From: Desmodesmus armatus | Lineage: Eukaryota > Chlorophyta > Chlorophyceae > Sphaeropleales > Scenedesmaceae | NCBI GenBank assembly: GCA_007449985.2 | Contig: VIIQ02000121.1 | Span: 248,001 to 312,000, forward strand | Reading direction: 5' to 3' | DNA: 64,000 bases | Shown here: positions 55,655 through 64,000 of the stretch, one piece after another | How positions within the stretch are numbered: position 1 is the stretch's first letter | Layout: every line of letters starts with the position of its first letter | Program-made: the position numbers and the translations under genes | Notes under the pieces: model-generated | Database searches by the model: none | What the model was told of the DNA's origin: nothing | The model's input: the letters and a program-made list of their open reading frames with translations, nothing else

Positions 55655-57439
55655 TCAAGCATAGGAGCTGCCCCGCCGTGACGTGTAAAAGTCAAAGCTC
55701 TGCCTTCCAAACCCGTCCACGATCGCTAAACCCTCCTGAGGCAGCAGGCCCCCTTCAGCCAGGTGGTCCAAGTGCATCCCTGGGGGGAGCATCAGGCTGC
55801 TGGCTGCTGGCAGGGACAGGCTGAGTGAAGGGGCCGGGGGCAGGGCACTGGCCTGCTGCTGGTTGTGAGATACTGTGGCACTGGTGTGCGGCATGGTGTT
55901 GTTGTTCTGAGGGGGCCGCGACAGCTGGAAGGTCAGCTCTTCAACCTGGTTGTTTAGCGAATTGACCTGTGCGTGGGAGCAGAACACAACACAACATGGG
56001 GATGGTGTTGGTGAGCAAGGCCGAACACAGGTCAAGCCAGTTAACAAGCACTGATCTACAGCAGCTGCTGCATGCATTGGTGTCTGGATTAAGCGGTAAT
56101 GCGAGGACAGCACGTGTCTACAGTGGAGTCAGTAAACAAGAGCCTCCGCTCAGCCCTGGCCACGTCCTGTCTCTGCATCACCCTACGTGCCCTGTGTATA
56201 CACGCACGTCCAACATACACTCATTGCAGCATCACCAAAGTTACGCGCAACCCTGCCTGCTTGCCTGCCTGCCGCATGAGTGCACTGCATGTGCCTACTT
56301 GGCACGTACCATGCCTGCCAGCCCCTGCATACATGCGCATGCACGCATCCACCCACCCACACAGCCCCCCCCCCTCACCTGTGCAGTGAGTGCTGCCACC
56401 TGTGATCTCAGCTGTTCATTCTCCTGCTCCAGCCGTGTGGTGTGCTGCTGCCGTTTGAGCCTGCTGCGTGCTGCACTCTCCCTGTTCTTGATCATGCGTA
56501 GCTCAGCCTTGGCAGCCTTGTCGCCACCACGGTGCCCTGGGCTCTTCTTGCCTTTGGTCTTGCGCTGCAGGGTGGGAAAACGTTACAGGATCAAGTAGGG
56601 TTAGGCCTTTGGGCGGCAGGGGCAGCAGCACAGTGCAAGGATGTTCATGCATTGCCCAGCGCAGCACAGCATGGTAGGTGGAAAGATATAGGGTGCTGCT
56701 GGTGCAAGCGGGGCGCAGTGCACTGCAGTTGGCAAATTGATTGTGCTGCTGCTGTACAGGTCTGGCAGCATAGCTGTTGGCATGCAAGTGGCAGGACTTG
56801 CGAACGCGCCCAAAATTGGCATAGCAACAGCAAGTCTTCAGCTGTGCTAGGCATGATGTTACGCCTCTGCACTGTTGCACTCAGGTGACCTTTTTATACT
56901 AGAGAGCCAACAGCATGCTAGCACCCACACACTGTGGCACACCTGTTTAGTTGGAGTCCGCTCCTCTTCGTCCTCTAGCTCGGGCTCAAGGCTGTCGTTT
57001 GGACTGAAGCTGGAACGGCCATTGGTAGCAGCCTGTGACACAAGCATACACACAAGTATGAGTGAATAATCGGACACACCAGCAAGCCTTGAGGCACAGT
57101 GCTGTGTGCTGGGCTCAACAGTTGCATGGCATGAAAGCATCCAAGAGCACATGCGAGCAACAGAGAGCTGACAGGAAACCAACACCACCATGCTGCACCC
57201 ACCTGCCATAGCTGGTTGAGGTTGTCGTGGCCTGTTTGTGCTGCAGGAGTGTCTGGGTGCTGCATGCTGCCATTTGTGCTGGGGAACCCCTGCTGGGCCA
57301 GCTGCTGTTGCAGGGCGGCAGCAGCAGCTGCTGCAGACCCCCCTGCTGTAGCCCCTGTGCCGTAGTACGAGTCCGACCAGTTGAAGTATTGCTTGCTGTC
57401 ATACCGCTGCGTTGAAGGGCCTGCAAAAGCCGACTGCAT
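55655..57439 (-). CDS. bZIP transcription factor
   Basis: Four phase-consistent exons on the minus strand: 57439-57203, 57032-56943, 56564-56379, 55966-55655; 274 residues. The ATG at 57439 lies just inside the frame; an upstream GTG is not used. Residues 1-80 are Tyr/Ala/Gln-rich; 95-105 are acidic (EPELEDEEE). The basic region (133-153, MIKNRESAARSRLKRQQ) has the invariant N136-x7-R144, and leucines L154, L161, L168, L175 and L182 form five heptads, the last two contributed by exon 4. The C-terminus is Ser/Leu/Pro-rich. It is expected to bind ACGT-core DNA as a dimer in the nucleus, as plant group A/S-like bZIPs do; target genes are unknown. Confidence 0.92.
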
Positions 57440-58448
57440 CTTGGGGTACACTTGGGGTCACTACTGCCCTTGCTGTCTTAGCACGAGGGGATTCGTGACG
57501 GATTGACAGCAGCGAAGAGCTTCAGAAAAAATAATGAGGCATTGGTAGACACCTAGCTTCTTTGGCTGTGCAAAAACGGCTACAGCATGGTACAATGCTA
57601 CTGCCGGGTGCGTAAACCTCAACCATTGCTACCACAAACGCAGCTTGGTAGGAGAAAATTAATGTCGTAGAATGGATGGGTCTGTTGAAAGATGGCTCAG
57701 AGAGCGTGGCGACCAGACCAGGTTGCAAGCCTGTTCCAGGCCCTCAGGCAAACGCAATTTCAGCAAGTATATAGAATCACACGCAAGCCATGCCTTCCCA
57801 CTTGCAACTGCACACCATGCTCAAAACACGCCAACACAGGCCTCTGCAAGTGGATGCTATGATGCAGAGCCCATGGCTGATTGCTACTGAGGATATTTGC
57901 TGTGTCACTCATTTGATGATATCAGAGGTGAATGCTGCTCCAGATTTCAGCTAATTTTGTCTTTGTAACCCAGGACAAATGCCAGCATACAACCCAAACA
58001 TCATGCGTGGTGGAAGTGCCACCTCCAAACCATGATCACTGTCGGCCCCTATGTGAGCGTGCCACAGATGGCAGCAGCACCCCACTAGGGTAGTACCCTA
58101 CAAGGGCATCAAGAAACCCGAGTATCCACCACTGAGCTGCACACAAGTGTAACCATACAAGCGGCACTGTAGACCCTGTCACTGTGCTCCTCATCATCAG
58201 CAGGTGCAATCTCAATACCTTCTCTTGCCAGCAGTGCGTCTGCACAGATGTGCAAAGTGCATGTGAAGCTGTACCCAACTATACCACAACTGTATCAATT
58301 TACACACAGTGATGCACACCAGAATTAATCAATAAAACATCTCCAAGTTCTGGATTCTGCAGGATGCAACGCGTGCTGGCACCCAACAGATGGCTGGAAC
58401 CAACAGCGCATTGTGCATGCACCCAAGAGCCACCCCTGCTGGGCAACA
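57440..58448. other. Intergenic, about 1 kb
   Basis: bZIP upstream region and 3' flank of the secreted-repeat gene. It is A/T-richer than the surrounding exons (57500-57670 and 57880-57970). No coding frame with support. Confidence 0.5.
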
Positions 58449-59116
58449 CTACTGCTGTGCAGCATAGCTGCCTGTCTGGACCCTCTGTGGCCTAGTCCCC
58501 TTCCTGTACTTGCACTTGAACTTATTTCCAGCCACAGCAATCATCTCACCACCCTCACAGGCCCTCCTGGGTGCCACAGCTGCTGCTGGCACTGCTGCTG
58601 CTGCTGCTGCTGCTGTATACGGCGGCATGCCAACACCGACTGGCAGCATTGTTGGCGCGGTTGGCGTTGTAGCCAGGTGTGCCGCGGCAGCAGGAACAGC
58701 AGGCTGAGTCACAGACTGCTCCATTGGTGCTGCTGCTGCCTCGTCATACTGGGTCAGGCTTGACCCCAGCGTGTCCTCTTCTGTAGCCACAACCACAGGC
58801 TTGGGTTGCACATACACGGCCGGCCGGGCCTCTATATACTTGCGGGGCTTGGCACGCCTGGCTGCACTGCTGCGTGCTGCAGCCGCCTGCTGCTGCTGCT
58901 GCTGCTGCTGATGCTGCTCCCCTGCCATGCTTGCCACCTCTGCGCTGAGCTCCGGATTGATGGGCTCCTCTGTGATGATTGGCTCCTCTACTGCTGCTGC
59001 TGCAGAGCTTTCAGAAGCAATATGGACATCACCTTCTGCTGCAGCAGCTGCCTGGCCATCAGTGCCAGTAGCTGGTGGCTCATCCACAACAACAGAGGTC
59101 ACCTGCTGTGCAGGCT

Positions 59117-59169
<53 letters not shown>

Positions 59170-59938
59170 CCTGCTGCCGCCTGGCCAGGGATGCTCTGTG
59201 CAGCAATGTGCCCTGTCTCCCAGCCTCTCCCATCAGGACCGATCTGAATGTTGGCTAGGCCGTTGAGCAGCCACAGCCCCAAGCCAGCATCCTTGGTCAC
59301 TGACACATCCAGAATGTTGCCGCCTCCAACCTGCAGATTCCAGCCTCTGTCCTTTGCTGCTCCAACACCTACGAGGTTTCCCACACCCAGGCCGTAGTAG
59401 TTTTTGTCTGCGGACACGTCGACTGCCACTGTGCCGACATCAACGTGCAGGCCTGTCTCTCGATTAAGGTCCACATTCACGAAACCAGGGGTGACACCAG
59501 ACTGGTAGGGGTCGTAGTAGCCAATGCCATATGGATCGAACCCAAGGCTCTGCTTCAAGCTACGTCCATGATGGGTGTGTTGCTGTAATGGTGTAGCATC
59601 AGCTGATGCTGCTTGGCCTGCGCTGTCGCTGGCAGCTGCTGCTGCAACAGCTGAAGGCCCTGCGCAAGACAGGTTTGAACAAAACGCAGCAGCATGCGCT
59701 GATGTTTTGCATGCAACTTTCTTGGTTATATGGTTACATGAATTGTCAAGCAAGTGGTGTTATGTGTGGGCAAAGCTCAGGAATAGTGGTGCTGATTGGT
59801 TGGCTGACACCACTGCTGCTTACGTCCATGCTACTCACCTGCTTGCACGCAATGCGCACAACTAAGTAGTATCATCATCAATGCCAATGTTTTGTTGAGT
59901 TTGCTTGCTGCCCACTGTTTTTGGCGGGAGTTTGCCAT
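58449..59938 (-). CDS. Secreted low-complexity protein with Gly/Asp-rich repeats
   Basis: Two exons on the minus strand, 59938-59839 and 59659-58449, joined in phase 1 (436 residues). Exon 1 is almost exactly a signal peptide (KTLALMMILLSCAHCVQA). After a linker come about three imperfect repeats of 20-22 residues (VAVDVSADKNYYGLGVGNL; VGVGAAKDRGWNLQVGGGNI; LDVSVTKDAGLGLWLLNGL), which look like short beta strands. PolyAla, polyGln and Ala/Pro segments follow, and a basic, Cys-containing C-terminus (KFKCKYRKGTRPQRV). No catalytic motif is seen. A cell-wall or extracellular-matrix role is an inference from the leader and composition. The perfect phase match of a leader exon to the acceptor at 59660 supports the model. 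Confidence 0.7.
59129..59170 (-). repeat. Triplet run coding polyAla
   Basis: About 13-14 CAG units on the plus strand, read on the minus strand as GCT/Ala codons inside the secreted-repeat gene. Confidence 0.8.
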
Positions 59939-61175
59939 TGGAACGGCTGGGCATCCTTCAGCAGGCACTCGATGTCGCATGACCCAAAACATACGTCAGT
60001 AGTTCATCAGGACATAGTAACGTATCAAGTATCTGGAGTGACCGGGATCCGGCGACCTCAGGATGCTTCAGACAGACTGCTCGGCTCGCACTTGTGCCTC
60101 GAGTGTGGGTTGTTTCAAGACGTTGCTGATGATTGCATTTCTAATTGGCAACGAGAACAGGAGTTTTCACCATCGGCCATTGCCACCGCCCGACAACGGC
60201 TACATCCACTGTTACCGGAACAGCAGCAACCAACCCATCATGACAAGGCCAAAAGGACATCATGCGGCTCCTTATTGACGCTGAGATACATCCTTACGGA
60301 GTTACCCAGGAATAAAGTCTGCCCAGCCACCTTCCAATAGACACAAGTCACCACCAAGACAAATACGGACACATCCCAAGACAAGCAGCACACACTCACT
60401 GAGCTATCAGATGAAGCTGTGTAGCTTCACAACAGCAAGCCAACACACACCGTAAGCCAACACGAGTCAGAAAGTATGCATCCGGCGATGCGGCAAACAG
60501 ACCGTTGCACATGCAGGTAAGGGCACACACACTTCGCATCACTAGGCTCATCAAGCAGTGACGGTGGGTACCAGGGGGCAAGCTCTAGGCTTACACAGCC
60601 TGTGCTCTCCTACATCACTTGTTTACTCAGCTCACACATGATAAATGCACTCTCAAATGAATGAAAAAGAAAGGTCATGCCAGGCTGAAAACACTGAAGC
60701 AGGCATTGCAGAGGGCAATGCGCCTTGCTGGGAAAGAAGCAACAACAATGGGGAGGAAAGGAATGCAAAAAGGGCATGCAAGATCCTTGCTCAGGACCTG
60801 TGACAATGTCAACACAGAACAAAAACGGCACCCAGCCTTACGCTGGGAGCAATCATGATAGCGGTGTCATAGCTGCATGCAGCTGTAGCACTATCACCTG
60901 CTGTGGTTGCTGCTGGCTGTACTTGCTGGCACACCTGCTCAGCCATCAGGCTGATGGCACAACAGCCTTGCTGGCGACAGTGCCAGCAGAGACGTAGGTA
61001 GCACCGCTGCTGGTACTGTTGGGGGGCCGCTGCAGCTCGTACTGCCGGTATGACAGCTAGTGACACACGAGGTGCTGCTGCTGCTGCCGCTGCTGGTTCT
61101 GGCTGTGGCTATAGCTGCATCCAGGCAGCTGGTGAGGCAGCTGCTGCTGCATCGATCCCAGTGCTGCTGGCAGGG
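59939..61175. other. Intergenic, about 1.2 kb
   Basis: Upstream of the secreted-repeat gene and downstream of the Ala/Pro-rich frame. It contains an A-rich, G-poor stretch (60330-60500) and a repeated AAAGGAATGC/AAAGGGCATGC motif at 60755-60780. No supported gene. Confidence 0.5.
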
Positions 61176-62153
61176 TCAAACCTGTTGGCCAACTGTCTGG
61201 TTGTTGGCAGCGCCCGCTGGTTGGGACAGTGCAACTGCTGCTGCTGGGGAAGGGACTGCAGGGGTGTTGAATGTACCTGTCGTTTTGGCGCCCGCCAGCA
61301 CAACATTAGCTGCAGCCACACTGCCACCTGCCAGCAACGGTGATGCTGTTGCAGGTATGCTGACTGCAGGGCTGGCAAGGGTTGTGGTTGTCTGTTGCCC
61401 GGCACTAGGCCCTGCTAAGGCTGAGGCACCCACTGCTGGTGACGGCTCCGCTGCAGCAGCAGTAGCAGCAGAGACTGCAGCATCTGCTGGTGTGGTGGCT
61501 TGGCTCGTCGCTGCTGCTGGCAGTGCAGCTGCCGGGCCCACTGTTGGTGTTGCTGCTGCTGCTGCGGCCGGCGCTGGCGTCACCATGGCGCCTGCAATAA
61601 CAGGCCCTGCCGCTGATGCTGGGGCGGAAATTGCAGCTGATGCACTCGCTGCGACAGGCTCTGCAGCTGCTGCGGCAGCCAACGCAGCAGCTGCTGCAGG
61701 TGCTGCTGCCTCTGCAGGCACCTGTGTCAGCTCTGCTGCTGCCGCTGCTGCCGCTGCTGGCCCTGAAGTGCTGCTGTTGGTGCCATTCGCGCCAACTGTT
61801 GACACATCCTCTACAGCTGCAGGTGTGATGACTGCTGCAGTGATATTGCCCGCTGCCGGGAACGAGAGTGATGGCACGCTAGACTGCTGCACCTGTGGCA
61901 TGCCAGCTTGTCGCCAGACATCAGCAGTGAGGGGAACTACTGGTAGAGCCACTGGACTAGCTACGGAGGCCTGGACGCCAGGGGGGCCATCTTGCTGTAC
62001 AGCTGGAGTGGCTGAGGCCTGAGGGCTTGTGGGCTGTTCAGCCGCTGCTGCTGCTGGTGGTGCTGCTGGTGGTGCTGCTGGTGGTGCTGCTGGTGCTGGT
62101 GCTGCTGGTGCTGGTGCTGCTGGTGCTGGTGCTGCTGGTGCTGCTGCTGCTGG

Positions 62154-62186
<33 letters not shown>

Positions 62187-62315
62187 GATGGCGCTGGCAT
62201 TGCTGACTCCTGCCCCGCTGCTGTTGCTGCAGTTGAGCTTCGCCCAGGCAAACCCGAGCTGTACGATGTACCTGCGGTGCATGTGGTGGGTTGCACACCT
62301 GAGTGAGTGTGACAT
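61176..62315 (-). CDS. Ala/Pro-rich, arabinogalactan-like protein (tentative)
   Basis: A 379-residue open frame with ATG at 62315. After about 45 residues it becomes repetitive AAPAAPAPAAPAPAA and PPAAPPAA, then Ala/Thr/Ser/Pro/Val-rich with sequons (NIT, NGT, NSS), the composition of hydroxyproline-rich or arabinogalactan proteins of algal walls. No clear signal peptide is visible at this ATG, so an upstream leader exon may be missing and the first 20-40 residues may be intron. Antisense and other frames are also open here because of the GCT/GGT repeat, so the strand is inferred from composition. Low-to-moderate confidence. Confidence 0.4.
62050..62193. repeat. GCTGGT / GCTGCT minisatellite
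   Basis: Tandem GGTGCTGCT and GGTGCTGGTGCT units shading into pure GCT at 62165-62184; on the minus strand this encodes the APAAPAP and polyAla section. Confidence 0.85.
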
Positions 62316-62609
62316 AGCCTTTTCAGCGCATCACATGGGGTGTCGCAGCTATCACAGTCCACAGCTTGAGCCTTGGCTGCGTAGGTACATACCAGCTCAT
62401 GGACCAGCCTTGGCCCCTGTGTACTACCCTATTTTTAGGGGCCGCCCTTGGACCCTCTAGTAGACATGTAGAATCACGTTGCAAGCAGCAGCCAAAGCGC
62501 CAATGCTGCTGCAGCATGGTATGCTTGCTCAGCGGCACTTCACACTGATGGAGCGCATTGCAGGCTTGAAGCATGCCCACAACACCACTTGTGTCATATC
62601 ATACTAGTA
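62316..62609. other. Short intergenic stretch
   Basis: Between the Ala/Pro-rich frame and the end of the coding-like segment of the right-edge gene. Nothing recognisable. Confidence 0.45.
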
Positions 62610-64000
62610 CTAATGCTGCAGCAGCTTCACCCACCGCTTCTTGAAGCCTCCGAGGCTTGGTGGCAGCGGTTTGCCCTCATAGCCCCTCAGAGCGGCCATG
62701 TAGGTGTTGGGCATTGGGGCAGTCACAATTGCCTTGGTCACGTTTGTCACGTTTGGGAAGCCCCATGAACACCAGCGGCCCCTGTGTGCAGGCACATGCA
62801 GGCAGTCACATTAGCTGAGGTAGAAGACCACAGCACCGCCATTGTTGATGAGCAAGTGCTGGGTCACCTCGATCAGCGCGTCGACGCTGACCTAGGGGTG
62901 CAGCATGTTGCAAGGCGCATCATGCGCTGTGGCATTATAGGGATAGCAGTCTGTTTGCAGCAGCCATGCTTCAGATTACTACATGAGCAACCAACAAACT
63001 TGTCGCAGCCAAGCTGAGTGCAATGACCAGCCGCTTACGAAACACCAGCCTGCAGCTGCAGGCCATTAAAACACTTGTGTACACTGCATGCGCATGCTGC
63101 TTCTGGTTTCTGCTACTAGCTTCTCTTCCTGGTTGCTGTCCTGCTGTCGCCAAATCCCAAGGACTGTTTCACAGCTGCCTGCACTCACAGGCTCGTGGTG
63201 AAGTTCATGTAGCGGAAGATATGGTCCCACTCCAGCTCAGCCCTCACAAAGACCTCATTGCGGTACAGGGTGCAGTTGCGCGGGACATGGGGACGCTTGG
63301 CGCCAAACAGCAGGCGCACGTCATCTGTCGCATAGTACCGCCCATGCCTGCAGCAGAAACATCAGTGGAACTGTATGTTGATAGGCACAGTACATGGATT
63401 AGTAGGGCAGCTTCCCAACGCCTTCGCTATGGCTCCATACCGCGCCCAGAACACCTGGATAACGCTTGTGGTACCACATGTGCTCTTCAAACCCAAACCC
63501 ACACACTCTATGGGCACAAAGCAGCTGCAGCTGGTGTGTATGCGCCAGTATCACAGTAGCTGGACTTGCCATGATTGAATGCCCTTGAACTCTCCTGGGT
63601 CATGCCACGCGCCATCGTAGTACCAGGCTTTGTACAGTGTAAGTCTGCTGATGGGGCCATACCGGCGGTGGGCCCATGTGTCATCGTGCCAGATAGAGTC
63701 GGACATGTTTGGGCGTCCGTACAGGGTTGAGTTTGTGATGATGGGGTCAAACCTGGACGGCTCTGCAGCAGAAGGGTATCACAGAGCAGCACCATGTTTG
63801 CTGACACAGGTGGGGTTCTTTGAGCAGTACTGTACTGTTCACCCACAGTACTGTGCACCCATGCATATGTTGGTGCATCTCGTGCTGTTCGTGTGTGTGT
63901 TTCCGTCACAGCCGTGAAAGTGATTGATTCTGTCCACGCTTACCTTGACAACCCTCTGGAAAGCCAGCAGCTCCTGCAGCAGCTGTTGCTGTGATGCTGA
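62610..64000 (-). CDS. Secreted or luminal glycoprotein, partial, unknown family
   Basis: The minus-strand gene runs off the right edge. Exons: 64000-63944 (partial), 63762-63570, 63347-63189, 62886-62811 (TAA). Phases agree at every junction, using a GC donor (CATG|GCAAGT) at 63569. The visible protein is ordinary globular sequence: GFPEGCQEPSRFDPIITNST, SIWHDDTWAHRRYGPISRL, YKAWYYDGAWHDPGEFKGI, HGRYYATDDVRLLFGAKRP, ELEWDHIFRYMNFTTSL, then VDALIEVTQHLLINNGGAVV. Four N-glycosylation sequons (NST, NMS, NCT, NFT) suggest the secretory pathway. Beyond the TAA at 62813-62811 the same frame stays open and coding-like to 62610 (RWCSWGFPNVTNVTKAIV, GYEGKPLPPSLGGFKKRW), so the stop may be an error, a mutation or misplaced splicing. 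I do not recognise the family. Confidence 0.6.
63348..63569 (-). other. GC-AG intron in the right-edge gene
   Basis: The donor CATG|GCAAGT (63570/63569) matches the usual GC-donor consensus after its first base. Joining to the acceptor CTGCAG|G at 63347 restores a Trp codon and the frame HGRYYATDD; the nearby GT donor would give an early stop. Confidence 0.65.

Noticed and set aside
61060..62022. 320-residue plus-strand frame rich in Ala.
   Set aside because: Antisense to the longer Ala/Pro-rich minus-strand frame, and its start runs into Cys/Trp-rich sequence without a leader. Not excluded, but less likely.
1..64000. CRISPR arrays, prophage, bacterial operons, tRNA or rRNA genes.
   Set aside because: No regularly spaced direct repeats, no rRNA-like blocks, and no tRNA cloverleaf recognised by eye; the window is intron-rich eukaryotic DNA. 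A tRNAscan run would be decisive for tRNAs.

Overview
This 64 kb window is nuclear DNA of a eukaryotic green alga, most likely a chlorophyte of the Chlorophyceae. The genes are split by many short introns (about 70 to 500 bp) with GT-AG borders and pyrimidine-rich acceptors. The coding sequence is saturated with CAG/GCA triplets that give polyGln and polyAla runs. Several genes have clear plastid, mitochondrial or secretory leaders, and one intron carries a plant-type CCCTAAA telomere-like stretch. There is no bacterial operon, CRISPR array or prophage. All gene models below were assembled by eye by joining open frames at splice sites and checking that the intron phase is kept. They are strong where a known domain runs across the junctions and weaker elsewhere.

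Layout, left to right. 1-6037 (+): 3' part of a DNA polymerase theta-like family A polymerase. 6924-8003 (-): unknown multi-pass membrane protein. 8459-12614 (+): PA-TM-RING E3 ubiquitin ligase. 13811-18488 (+): membrane-anchored family 2-like glycosyltransferase. 20227-25097 (+): giant Gln/Ala-rich disordered protein. 29147-30561 (-): F-box/LRR protein. 31.3-32.4 kb: fold-back repeats and an unusual GAGCCAA-rich patch. 33436-36287 (-): mitochondrial Rieske iron-sulfur protein of complex III, complete in seven exons. 36536-40658 (-): plastid-type aldo/keto reductase with apparent frameshifts. 40986-44148 (+): mTERF-like organellar factor. 44672-46343 (-): probable plastid protein of unknown function. 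46677-48491 (+): small leader-bearing unknown. 49122-50084 (-): single-pass membrane glycoprotein. 50202-52707 (+): secreted Cys-rich protein. 55005-55445 (-): small plastid-type protein. 55655-57439 (-): bZIP transcription factor. 58449-59938 (-): secreted protein with Gly/Asp-rich internal repeats. 61176-62315 (-): Ala/Pro-rich, wall-protein-like frame. 62811-64000 (-): partial secreted or luminal glycoprotein running off the right edge.

The genes form no single pathway; this looks like an ordinary chromosome arm. Several are arranged head to head over short shared upstream regions: 6924/8459, 40658/40986, 46343/46677 and 50084/50202.

I saw no novel multi-gene system. The most unusual material is structural. 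The 3' ends of exons, with their splice donors, have been copied one or more times into the following intron (mTERF introns 1 and 2, reductase intron 6), and a decayed exon copy lies in the 46.7 kb gene. Other notable features are snap-back palindromes ended by G/C runs (one inside the Rieske gene), a dense set of long G/C homopolymers at 31-43 kb, two GC-AG introns supported by phase, a (CAG)24 run inside an intron that stays in frame if retained, and one in-frame TAA inside an otherwise coding frame at 62.8 kb.
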